This document shows, one piece after another, positions 7,510 through 12,722 of a stretch of DNA of 12,722 nucleotides (position 1 is the stretch's first letter; each line of letters starts with the position of its first letter). Source of the stretch: Candidatus Thorarchaeota archaeon. GTDB taxonomy: Archaea > Asgardarchaeota > Thorarchaeia > Thorarchaeales > Thorarchaeaceae. A model generated the notes under the pieces. The model did no database searches. It saw nothing but the letters and a program-made list of their open reading frames with translations, and was not told the origin of the DNA. The translations under genes were made by a program, and so were the position numbers. The stretch covers positions 1 to 12,722 of the forward strand of contig JAEOUL010000214.1 in NCBI GenBank assembly GCA_016839345.1. The letters run 5' to 3'.

Positions 7510-7524
7510 CACACACAAAGTTAT

Positions 7525-7534
7525 CAATTTAATC
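7525..7534 (-). promoter_or_regulatory. Candidate TATA box of the ICMT-family gene
   Basis: GATTAAATTG on the minus strand lies about 33 bases before ATG 7497, in the ~100-base region shared with the divergent MscL gene. The MscL promoter itself is less clear (perhaps TCATATCC around 7551-7558). Confidence 0.4.
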
Positions 7535-7588
7535 GCAAGTAGGAAAGAGTCATATCCTTGACGATCCTCTTATTCTGGCAAAACATTA

Positions 7589-7596
7589 GGGGTGAT
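7589..7596 (+). promoter_or_regulatory. Strong ribosome binding site deciding MscL start at 7600
   Basis: GGGGTGAT is an almost full anti-Shine-Dalgarno match just before ATG 7600. A longer frame from TTG 7558 would put this site inside the coding region and add 14 residues unlike the family. Confidence 0.75.
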
Positions 7597-7599
7597 AGA

Positions 7600-7959
7600 A
7601 TGTCAAACGAAGCAATGTTAGAGGAACTGAGAGAGATACGAAAACTACTGACGCCACCTGCACCAAAACCACCACCTAAGGGACTAATCAACGAGTTTGT
7701 TAATTTCATCTCTGAGTACAAGGTATTGGGTCTTGCAGTGGCATTCATTTTAGGTATCTACATCGGTCGAATTGTGCAGGTATTAGTGAACAGTTTCATT
7801 ATGCCACTCATTGAATTTGTATATCCAGAAATTCAACCAGAAGGAGTAGATTATGTACTATCAGGTGGTCCTATCTTGGACAGTCTGATTACATTCATAA
7901 TCGTTGCATTTGTTGTCTTCATAATTGTGAAGATAGCAACTCGAATTGGTATCAAATGA
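7600..7959 (+). CDS. mscL: Large-conductance mechanosensitive channel MscL
   Basis: 119 residues, a stretch-activated emergency release channel that opens on osmotic downshock. After a cytoplasmic N-terminal segment comes the family core: G-L-I-N-E-F-V-N-F-I (28-37, the amphipathic S1-like helix); first membrane helix with L-G-L-A-V-A-F-I-L-G-I-Y-I-G-R-I-V and N-S-F-I-M-P-L-I (about 43-71), matching the DLAVGVIIG...IIMP signature; a short external loop (72-90); and the second helix S-L-I-T-F-I-I-V-A-F-V-V-F-I-I-V-K (95-111). The protein stops eight residues after that, without the usual C-terminal cytoplasmic bundle. Instead, residues 1-27 carry an amphipathic helix (M-L-E-E-L-R-E-I-R-K-L-L) and a Pro-rich linker (T-P-P-A-P-K-P-P-P-K). 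A hairpin follows the gene. Confidence 0.85.
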   Translation: MSNEAMLEELREIRKLLTPPAPKPPPKGLINEFVNFISEYKVLGLAVAFILGIYIGRIVQVLVNSFIMPLIEFVYPEIQPEGVDYVLSGGPILDSLITFIIVAFVVFIIVKIATRIGIK

Positions 7960-7984
7960 TGTATGCAATACCAAAACATGTAGG

Positions 7985-8006
7985 GGGGGAGACGATTCTC
8001 TCCCCC
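7985..8006. terminator. GC-rich hairpin between convergent MscL and small membrane protein genes
   Basis: A perfect 8-bp stem GGGGGAGA/TCTCCCCC (7985-7992 with 7999-8006) has a 6-base CGATTC loop. It lies 25 bases after the MscL stop and 28 bases beyond the stop of the opposing gene. There is no long T-run on either side, so a terminator role is inferred from position and stability. Confidence 0.55.
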
Positions 8007-8034
8007 TGAATCTCTCTCAGTCAGATATGACGAA

Positions 8035-8247
8035 TTACCTTACTGCACCCACAATTAGGAGCACAACACCTAGTCCTAAGAGGATAAGCATGAGCTCCGA
8101 AAATACGTAACCCATCAAGTCTATTTCATAAAGTCCTAGGATGAAGAAGTAATCTACAAACTGACCCATGCCGATCATCGGCATGAATAGGGGGAGAATC
8201 CCTACTATAATCAGTATTAATCCAAATATCGCTAAACCCTTTCCCAT
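8035..8247 (-). CDS. Small two-helix membrane protein, function unknown
   Basis: 70 residues with two hydrophobic helices (about 5-24 and 50-69) joined by a loop F-V-D-Y-F-F-I-L-G-L-Y-E-I-D. The second helix ends in Gly-Ala-Val-Arg at the C-terminus. The ATG at 8247 is preceded by GGAG nine bases upstream and by candidate TATA boxes further up, so I regard it as a real gene and not noise. It converges on MscL. No family was recognised; it could be a lineage-specific small membrane protein. Confidence 0.6.
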   Translation of the reverse strand: MGKGLAIFGLILIIVGILPLFMPMIGMGQFVDYFFILGLYEIDLMGYVFSELMLILLGLGVVLLIVGAVR

Positions 8248-8291
8248 TTAAGTTAACTCCGGAAGATTGGTAATGCAGAATTGGTATGACA

Positions 8292-8320
8292 CTATTTATG
8301 CGTCTCTATTGTTTTTATAA
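8292..8320 (-). promoter_or_regulatory. Candidate TATA region of the small membrane protein gene
   Basis: Two AT-rich boxes occur on the minus strand: GCATAAATAG (8292-8301) and TTATAAAAA (8312-8320). Either could drive the gene starting at 8247; the first fits the spacing of the other promoters in the window better. Confidence 0.35.
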
Positions 8321-8351
8321 TTGAATATATTACATTAGCTCACTCATAATC

Positions 8352-9536
8352 TCATTTTCCACCTGATATCGGCAATAAGGATGAATTAACAAATTCCTCT
8401 AGGTCAACTCTGACCTCTTCAATCCTCTCTTTGTGTTTCTTGGCTGATTTAGAATAAAGACTAGTAACAACTCTCTTTTGTTTTCCCTCATCATCCATCT
8501 CCCATCTGCCAATGACCTCACCATTCACCCAGATTGTGGGTCTTACCTCTCCAGTTTGCCTAACTCCTGGACTAGGCATAACTCTTGGTTCATCGAGTTT
8601 GGTAGGCCAGAAGTGTCTCTTGTCAGCTGGAGATATTTTGGGTAGAATATCGTCAGAAATGAAACGACTTCGGTCTATGAATGCCTTTAGAAAATGATCT
8701 TCATACGGAAGGAACCACACCAAAACCTCAGATGGTGGATCCAATGAAGACGCAATGTTCAAATCTGTTGCTGACAGGAACTTCTCAGTTCCATCCATCT
8801 CAAGACTGACAATATCTTCACCACATACCTGAATCGCGTTCTTCACATCTGTTTTTGTCCTTTTGAACCACCATGCAATATCATCAAGTGACGCTGGTCC
8901 AAATCGCTCAATATAACTCCTGACGAGCTGAGAAACTGCAAGCTGTTCGTCAATCAAATCAAGTTTGAATCCCTGAACCCATTTGTCAAGCAAGGCATAG
9001 GACGTGAGATTACTACGTGCATGTATAGCCTTTGCCCGAACTACTTCTCCTCTAGCCATAAGCAAAATGAGAGCTGAACGAACCTTCTCTCCGACCTCTG
9101 GAACCACTTTCTTCAATTCTGATGTTCGAAGTGGTCCATCCTGTAAAGCAGACTTGACCTGATTGAGCATGTCTTCGATCTGGTTGTCATCCAGTTGATC
9201 CATCTTTCTGTATTTATCATTCCGAAACGCTCTGAAGAGAGGGGGGCCGATTGCACTAAGAATCATTGACAGGGTGTCGACATGCATTACATGTAGAGTT
9301 GTCCTGAATGCATGAGTCCTTACAATATCTCTCCCATTGTCGATTGACTCAAACACACCCTTAGTATCATAATCTCCAAGACGTGCCCAAGCAGAAAGAT
9401 ATGGCGTCCAATAATCCGTTGAGTGAAGTCCAAGCTGAGCTTTTACTAGGTCATAGAAATCAGCTGCTTTCTCATCTAGGAGGAACTGTTTTCTCAGCTG
9501 GTTCCAGTGTAGCTGTTCTGCAGTCACGTCTGCCAT
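8352..9536 (-). CDS. Winged-helix DNA-binding protein of the AlkZ/YcaQ (HTH_42) family
   Basis: 394 residues from ATG 9536. The family's course is visible: an N-terminal helix (T-A-E-Q-L-H-W-N-Q-L-R-K-Q-F-L), the segment G-L-H-S-T-D-Y-W-T-P-Y-L-S-A-W-A-R-L (36-53) matching 'lqaqdpyapylslwaRl' of relatives, the R-T-H-A-F-R-T-T-L-H motif (73-82), winged-helix parts (about 130-185 and 200-250), and a C-terminal beta-rich region with L-P-Y-E-D-H-F-L, R-P-T-I-W-V-N-G-E-V-I-G-R-W. AlkZ and YcaQ are DNA glycosylases that remove bulky alkylated bases or unhook interstrand crosslinks with a Q-x-Q or Q-x-D motif; here that position reads H-S-T (38-40), so glycosylase activity is uncertain. It lies 58 bases after a membrane protein gene on the same strand, with a possible promoter of its own. 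An upstream GTG at 9569 would add 11 residues but sits directly on a GGAG. Confidence 0.75.
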   Translation of the reverse strand: MADVTAEQLHWNQLRKQFLLDEKAADFYDLVKAQLGLHSTDYWTPYLSAWARLGDYDTKGVFESIDNGRDIVRTHAFRTTLHVMHVDTLSMILSAIGPPLFRAFRNDKYRKMDQLDDNQIEDMLNQVKSALQDGPLRTSELKKVVPEVGEKVRSALILLMARGEVVRAKAIHARSNLTSYALLDKWVQGFKLDLIDEQLAVSQLVRSYIERFGPASLDDIAWWFKRTKTDVKNAIQVCGEDIVSLEMDGTEKFLSATDLNIASSLDPPSEVLVWFLPYEDHFLKAFIDRSRFISDDILPKISPADKRHFWPTKLDEPRVMPSPGVRQTGEVRPTIWVNGEVIGRWEMDDEGKQKRVVTSLYSKSAKKHKERIEEVRVDLEEFVNSSLLPISGGK

Positions 9537-9543
9537 CAGATGA

Positions 9544-9551
9544 CTCCTCCT
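9544..9551 (-). promoter_or_regulatory. Ribosome binding site deciding start at 9536
   Basis: AGGAGGAG on the minus strand, seven bases before ATG 9536, is ideal in spacing. The alternative GTG 9569 has GGAG directly abutting it with no spacer. Confidence 0.7.
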
Positions 9552-9572
9552 TCCTCCAAAAAGAGGCACCTC

Positions 9573-9587
9573 CTTTTATCGTATACT
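9573..9587 (-). promoter_or_regulatory. Candidate TATA box of the AlkZ-like gene
   Basis: AGTATACGATAAAAG on the minus strand lies about 44 bases before ATG 9536. A start 25 bases downstream would fall after GTG 9569 and agrees with the shorter protein. It lies between the two genes, so the AlkZ-like gene may be expressed apart from those upstream. Confidence 0.35.
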
Positions 9588-9594
9588 CTTCATG

Positions 9595-10050
9595 CTACTC
9601 GAATCCAGCAATTGTGATCTCTGTATTTGTCTGATACCCTCTTACCTCTACAATCCTTGCACCAAAACCTCCAATGATGCCACTGAAGAACCAGACGTAA
9701 TACATCGCCTCAGAGATACTTAGACTTACTGGATTCCATCCAACTATAGACGACAAGCTTGACCAAATCAATGCGTCTGCAATCATTGTGAGTCCCATAA
9801 AGACAAAACCTGCGAACATTCCTTTTACCAGTGAACAGATTTGATATCTTAGACTACATCCTCCTCCAACGAGATTTTTGTATGTGATTGGAGCGATTGT
9901 CGAGGGTACCCCAACAAGTGTCACCGTCCAATAGAAAATCGGACCAAATTCAGCTCCCACACCGATGCCTATCATAAGAAATAGGATGTATAGTCCAATC
10001 CAAAAGACTGGAATCCACAGCCAACTCTTGATGTCTGATAGTATGCTCAC
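9595..10050 (-). CDS. Four-helix membrane protein, function unknown
   Basis: 151 residues with four predicted membrane helices (about 10-30, 36-57, 73-95, 115-137) and a polar C-terminal tail. It starts at GTG 10050, preceded by GTGAT seven bases upstream (minus strand), a fair partial binding site; there is no better in-frame ATG nearby. Gly- and Tyr-rich loops (L-V-G-G-G-C-S-L-R-Y-Q between helices 2 and 3) are visible but no known motif. It lies 37 bases after the eight-helix membrane protein on the same strand and is probably co-transcribed with it. Not recognised. Confidence 0.6.
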   Translation of the reverse strand: MSILSDIKSWLWIPVFWIGLYILFLMIGIGVGAEFGPIFYWTVTLVGVPSTIAPITYKNLVGGGCSLRYQICSLVKGMFAGFVFMGLTMIADALIWSSLSSIVGWNPVSLSISEAMYYVWFFSGIIGGFGARIVEVRGYQTNTEITIAGFE

Positions 10051-10087
10051 AGTCTATCACTGAAGGAATTGTGCTCATCACCATTAT

Positions 10088-10879
10088 TTACTTCTTGGGT
10101 TTAGGACTGAACTCTGCTCTCACATTTTCAAATACTTTGGAATAGAACCCATCCCTTGCAAGACAAGGTATGAATATTGTCAGAACCCAAATAGACAGCA
10201 TGAAAACCAGTGGATTCAAAGTTAGCATTGTTTCGATGAATGAGATTGGAACCATGACCAAAGTCAAGTGAAAGCCCCAGTCTCTGCCAAGATAGAGTCC
10301 AATTGTGGCGATCCCATCTACAATGATCATGAATAGAATCACTGGACCCACTGGGATCTGGGACCAAGGAAGTGCCACTACCGCTGCAATGAGCTGATAT
10401 GAAAAACCTCCCAACACCAGACTGAGGGTCTTCAGTCCTTGTCCAGTGACCGCAAGTTGAAACATCCTCTTCTGAACAGGTGTCGCCTCCCTTTTTTCAG
10501 CCTGATCTAATAACGCTATCTCCACAAAACTGAATCCCCCCTCTGCCCTTGCCAAACCCAGTACAAATGCCTGGACTAATGATGTCGATAGAACGAGTAC
10601 TGTACTGATTAGATCAATTCCAAGTGTGCTTGGAAATATGAGGTGGAAAAAACAGATGCCCATTGAGAGTCCCCAACTCTCTAGTTTGAGGTTCCAGAAC
10701 CACCAAGCAACCACACATTCAACAGCCGCTATTACTAAAAAGACCATGAATACATCATCCACAGAAAAAGACATCGCAAACAAAACAAGCGCCCTGGCAA
10801 TGTGAAGGATGATGATGCTTTTGACCTTCCGGTTTCTAAAGTAGGGCTGTTCGACCGACAACTGGACCTCGCAACCCAT
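10088..10879 (-). CDS. Eight-helix membrane protein with internal duplication, function unknown
   Basis: 263 residues with about eight hydrophobic helices in two groups of four (about 22-110 and 142-240), joined by a polar loop L-D-Q-A-E-K-R-E-A-T-P-V-Q-K-R. The two halves share features: an acidic residue in the second helix (V-E-C-V / V-D-G-I), W-G at the start of the third (69-70 and 201-202), and L-A-R followed by Gly-Phe at the end of the fourth (109-115 and 240-245), 41-42 residues apart in each half. This points to duplication of a four-helix unit. The ATG at 10879 has GAGG seven bases upstream and a TATA-like CTTATTAAC. The C-terminus is basic (S-P-K-P-K-K). Its position divergent from a PadR regulator makes it a candidate target, as PadR regulators often control neighbouring membrane or transport genes. 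No known family was recognised. Confidence 0.65.
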   Translation of the reverse strand: MGCEVQLSVEQPYFRNRKVKSIIILHIARALVLFAMSFSVDDVFMVFLVIAAVECVVAWWFWNLKLESWGLSMGICFFHLIFPSTLGIDLISTVLVLSTSLVQAFVLGLARAEGGFSFVEIALLDQAEKREATPVQKRMFQLAVTGQGLKTLSLVLGGFSYQLIAAVVALPWSQIPVGPVILFMIIVDGIATIGLYLGRDWGFHLTLVMVPISFIETMLTLNPLVFMLSIWVLTIFIPCLARDGFYSKVFENVRAEFSPKPKK

Positions 10880-11107
10880 CTTTAAGCCTCACAGACTTTG
10901 AGCACTACAAGTGTGTTAATAAGTCGATGAAAAGCGCATGCCAAGGATGATTTCATATTTATTTTTCAGTGTCATCTCGGTCTTTTTCATTCAATTTGAT
11001 CTGGAGATGTCTTCATCGTTATATTCCCGTAGATGAAAAGTAAGCAGCTGTTTAGCTTGGCTTCCAATTTTCTAATACATTGATGCATCGTTCATATACT
11101 TTATATC
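10880..11107. other. Intergenic region between divergent membrane protein and PadR genes
   Basis: Holds the TATA-like box of the minus-strand membrane protein gene and otherwise AT-rich sequence without a credible gene. A small GATGCATC palindrome (11082-11089) and a loose TTCATC/GATGAA inverted repeat (around 11012-11036) are present, but neither has clear meaning. Confidence 0.5.
10915..10923 (-). promoter_or_regulatory. TATA box of the eight-helix membrane protein gene
   Basis: CTTATTAAC on the minus strand is about 40 bases before ATG 10879. A start about 25 bases downstream leaves a leader of roughly 15 bases that includes GTGAGG. Confidence 0.5.
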
Positions 11108-11117
11108 TTAAATATAT
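11099..11117 (+). promoter_or_regulatory. TATA-box region of the PadR-family gene
   Basis: CTTTATATC and TTAAATATA are two AT-rich elements about 60-75 bases before ATG 11174. The second places a transcript start at about 11137, inside the palindromic operator region. Confidence 0.5.
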
Positions 11118-11142
11118 CACATGTGATATATCAATATTGATA
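11112..11142. promoter_or_regulatory. Tandem palindromic operator, two abutting TATCA-N4-TGATA sites
   Basis: TATCA-CATG-TGATA (11115-11128) and TATCA-ATAT-TGATA (11129-11142) lie directly end to end; both are perfect palindromes. The first extends to a 20-bp perfect palindrome (11112-11131). They overlap the TATA box edge and expected transcript start of the PadR gene, so binding of a dimer would block the promoter. Autoregulation by the adjacent PadR protein is the simplest reading (inference). Confidence 0.65.
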
Positions 11143-11173
11143 GATTTCGAATAAGATAAAGGCTAGTTCGACC

Positions 11174-11941
11174 ATGAAAGCAGTCATGTTTAGTCCCTTC
11201 CGCAGGTTAATTGAAACCTTTCGAGAGAAAGAAGCCACCACGCCTAAGAAGGCACTAACATGGAAAGAACTCGGATTTCCTGAAGAGCTAGAACATATGT
11301 CTCCTCCGTTTCCCCCAGACAAAACGCCCATTGTAAAGGTAGGTGACAGATACTATCTTTCTGAAGATCGTTTGAAAGCTATCAGGAGAGATTTTGACGA
11401 ACTTTTCGATCCTCTACGGAAATGGATCCAGCATACTGCAAAGGTGCCCAAGGGATTCCTCAGGTACCAAGTTCTCTACAAGCTCAAGGAACATCCCATG
11501 TCTGGTGCAGAGCTGACTGAAACAATCACCGAAGAAATAGGAGGTCGCTGGAAACCGAAACCCGGTTCAATGTACCCCCTCCTAAAGAGTCTACTTCAAG
11601 ACGGTCTCACTCAAGAGATACCTGATGAGGACGGGCGAACTCGAAGATATGAACTAACAGAGAGGGGGATGAAGTTTCTTGAGGACCAAGTGGACCAGAG
11701 TGGTGAACTTCGTGAGAAGATTGCTCAGGGGTTCACTCCTTTTCCCCCATTCCCACTGTTTGGTTCCCGCACGGAGATCCCGCTATCTCTACAGAATCTC
11801 TTCAAGACTTTCCAGTCGCTCCGTGTGGTAATCGCAAGCACACCTTCTCAAGAAATCCTTGATGAGCTTGACAAAGCAGCTGAACGTTTTTCGAAGGACC
11901 TCGAAAAGATTCGTAAGAAGGTCGAGTCTTCAAGGTCATGA
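11174..11941 (+). CDS. PadR-family transcriptional regulator
   Basis: 255 residues. The PadR winged helix covers about 93-170: P-K-G-F-L-R-Y-Q-V-L-Y-K-L-K, then M-S-G-A-E-L-T-E-T-I-T-E-E-I-G-G-R-W-K-P-K-P-G-S-M-Y-P-L (helix-turn-helix with the family's P-G-S-[MI]-Y-P), then L-L-Q-D-G-L, the wing (D-E-D-G-R-T-R-R-Y-E) and L-T-E-R-G. A charged C-terminal helix (about 225-250) likely serves dimerisation. Unusual is a ~90-residue N-terminal part (with W-K-E-L-G-F-P-E-E-L and V-G-D-R-Y-Y-L-S-E-D-R-L), absent from minimal PadR proteins of ~110-180 residues; it might sense a ligand. The ATG at 11174 has only a weak AAAGG upstream. The promoter carries a tandem palindromic operator. PadR proteins are usually repressors of neighbouring detoxification or transport genes; the divergent membrane proteins are candidates. 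Confidence 0.85.
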   Translation: MKAVMFSPFRRLIETFREKEATTPKKALTWKELGFPEELEHMSPPFPPDKTPIVKVGDRYYLSEDRLKAIRRDFDELFDPLRKWIQHTAKVPKGFLRYQVLYKLKEHPMSGAELTETITEEIGGRWKPKPGSMYPLLKSLLQDGLTQEIPDEDGRTRRYELTERGMKFLEDQVDQSGELREKIAQGFTPFPPFPLFGSRTEIPLSLQNLFKTFQSLRVVIASTPSQEILDELDKAAERFSKDLEKIRKKVESSRS

Positions 11942-11973
11942 ACTAGCCTTTATCACCTATCGACCTCTTTTTT
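11919..11973 (+). terminator. Terminator overlapping the end of the PadR gene
   Basis: AGGTCGA (11919-11925) pairs perfectly with TCGACCT (11960-11966) across a 34-base loop that itself contains AAGG/CCTT. A run of six T (11968-11973) follows almost immediately. The upstream arm lies in the last codons of the PadR gene. Confidence 0.5.
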
Positions 11974-11987
11974 CAACGCTGGGGAAA

Positions 11988-11997
11988 AATGATATAC
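11988..11997 (+). promoter_or_regulatory. Candidate TATA box of the metallo-hydrolase gene
   Basis: AATGATATAC lies about 42 bases before ATG 12035, after the T-run of the PadR gene. The spacing matches the other promoters in the window. Confidence 0.4.
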
Positions 11998-12034
11998 TCA
12001 CATTGGAAACAAAATTCGTTGGTGATCTTCTACA

Positions 12035-12722
12035 ATGAAAGGATCAGTAGATCGATTGCAGATTATTCGTTCAGGCAATACAATTCGAGACCCCGAAATT
12101 TGGATATCAGACCATGATGGTCCAAAGGTCCGAGACATGGAGAGAGAACTCGGTGTGCTGAATCTGGCAACTGTTACTCTAGTCGAAACTGATGGAAAGA
12201 AGATACTCATAGACACAAGTTGGGAGGGTCGGAAAGATTACTACTCGCCAGTGCCTGATGAACAGAATCGACTGGTCATGGAACTGAAGTACTTTGGAAT
12301 ACAACCAGTTGACATAGACGAAATCTTCATCACACATTGGCACGGTGATCACTGGGAGAATATCTACCTCTTTCCACAAGCCAAGATTTACTATGCCGGT
12401 TGCACTCTAAGTTTTGTCAGGCAGAATCTTGAATCAACATCCATAGACAATGAAACCATAAAGCTCAAGGAGGGTGACGGCTGGCACACTGGTCTGGAGA
12501 TAATAGATACACACGGTCACACTGACCATGATCACTCTGTCGTGATTCGTTACAAAAAGAAAATCTTCGTTGCAGCAGGAGACTCAATAGTTTCTAAAAT
12601 GTACTATCACACAGAAACTTTCTTCCCCAACAAACGATTAGAAAAGTTCCACGATGAACATGTAGCGTCATTCAAGAAGATCATAGAAACGGCAGACTTT
12701 ATCATCCCGGGTCATGATGGCC
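12035..12722 (+). CDS. MBL-fold metallo-hydrolase, MBLAC1-like (3' truncated)
   Basis: The frame is open to the right edge; 229 full codons are visible. It starts at ATG 12035, with GGTGATC (12021-12027) seven bases upstream. The metallo-beta-lactamase motifs occur in order: T-H-W-H-G-D-H (His101, His103, Asp105, His106), the third-motif histidine in T-H-G-H-T-D-H-D-H-S (His162), the bridging Asp in A-A-G-D (Asp183), and the last His in I-P-G-H-D-G (His227). All ligands for a dinuclear zinc or iron site are therefore present. The order N-L-A-T-V-T-L-V-E-T-D-G-K-K-I-L-I-D-T, then 'HTDHDHSVV', recalls MBLAC1-like proteins, a group including RNA-processing and thioester hydrolases; the substrate cannot be set from sequence. 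It is probably cytosolic. It has its own promoter and is separated from PadR by a terminator-like structure. Nearly complete: the family core ends soon after the last His. Confidence 0.85.
   Translation, partial: MKGSVDRLQIIRSGNTIRDPEIWISDHDGPKVRDMERELGVLNLATVTLVETDGKKILIDTSWEGRKDYYSPVPDEQNRLVMELKYFGIQPVDIDEIFITHWHGDHWENIYLFPQAKIYYAGCTLSFVRQNLESTSIDNETIKLKEGDGWHTGLEIIDTHGHTDHDHSVVIRYKKKIFVAAGDSIVSKMYYHTETFFPNKRLEKFHDEHVASFKKIIETADFIIPGHDG

Noticed and set aside
7524..7748. Minus-strand frame of 74 codons opposite the MscL start
   Set aside because: It covers the MscL binding site, N-terminus and the divergent promoter region; MscL is firmly identified, so this is a shadow.
10055..10085. Possible box C (GTGATGA) of a C/D guide RNA on the minus strand
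   Set aside because: No box D (CTGA) or C'/D' pair is seen at suitable distance; the gap between the two membrane protein genes is too short.
10128..10367. Second minus-strand frame within the eight-helix membrane protein gene
   Set aside because: It lies inside a longer frame with good start signals and hydrophobic periodicity; its product has no such structure.
11131..11331. Minus-strand frame over the PadR start and operator
   Set aside because: It is opposite the PadR N-terminus, without a binding site; the operator palindromes are better explained as regulatory DNA.
12179..12379. Minus-strand frames opposite the metallo-hydrolase gene (11998-12216, 12179-12379)
   Set aside because: The plus-strand frame from 12035 carries all MBL metal-binding motifs in order, so these are shadows.
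1..12722. CRISPR array, tRNA/rRNA, insertion sequence, prophage or toxin-antitoxin genes
   Set aside because: Read through for spaced repeats, tRNA cores, transposase motifs and short tandem gene pairs; none were found.

Overview
The window looks archaeal, most plausibly from an Asgard-type (Thorarchaeota-like) genome. The direct signals are TATA-like boxes 33-62 bases ahead of most starts, GG(A/G)GGTGAT-type ribosome binding sites, very large signal-peptide/one-helix surface proteins rich in N-X-S/T sequons, and a cytoplasmic domain that reads like the longin/roadblock (profilin-like) fold expanded in Asgard archaea. The lineage is an inference: no rRNA or other phylogenetic marker gene is present. 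I see no tRNA, rRNA, CRISPR array, insertion sequence or phage gene, so this appears to be ordinary chromosome with a lineage-specific surface/signalling section.

Layout. 1-1411 (+): 3' part of an acidic, Tyr-rich surface protein with two EF-hand-like loops and a C-terminal membrane anchor, closed by a strong hairpin. 1515-2012 (+): DinB-like metal-binding four-helix protein. 2161-2967 (+): TspO/MBR-related (tryptophan-rich sensory) membrane protein. It converges, across a hairpin, on the largest gene, 3007-6837 (-). That gene encodes a ~1276-residue secreted receptor-like protein with beta-sandwich repeats, one membrane helix and a cytoplasmic longin/roadblock-like domain. Directly upstream on the same strand is 6901-7497 (-), an isoprenylcysteine-carboxyl-methyltransferase-family membrane enzyme. 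Divergent from it, 7600-7959 (+) is a small MscL channel whose Pro-linked helix sits at the N-terminus instead of the C-terminus. MscL converges on a 70-residue two-helix membrane protein (8035-8247, -).

A same-strand series follows on the minus strand: an AlkZ/YcaQ-type winged-helix protein (8352-9536), a four-helix membrane protein (9595-10050) and an eight-helix, internally duplicated membrane protein (10088-10879). A ~290-base regulatory gap then separates these from a divergent PadR-family regulator (11174-11941, +). Its promoter carries two abutting TATCA-N4-TGATA palindromes, a likely auto-operator. The window ends in a 3'-truncated MBLAC1-like metallo-beta-lactamase-fold hydrolase (12035-12722, +).

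The most interesting points are: (1) the transmembrane receptor with a longin/roadblock-like cytosolic domain next to an ICMT-family gene, which could link an extracellular sensor to small-GTPase biology; (2) the apparently relocated cytoplasmic helix of MscL; (3) the tandem PadR operator; (4) the AlkZ-like protein that lacks the usual Q-x-Q/Q-x-D catalytic motif. Several starts were moved downstream of the longest open frame because a good ribosome binding site sits just before an internal ATG.
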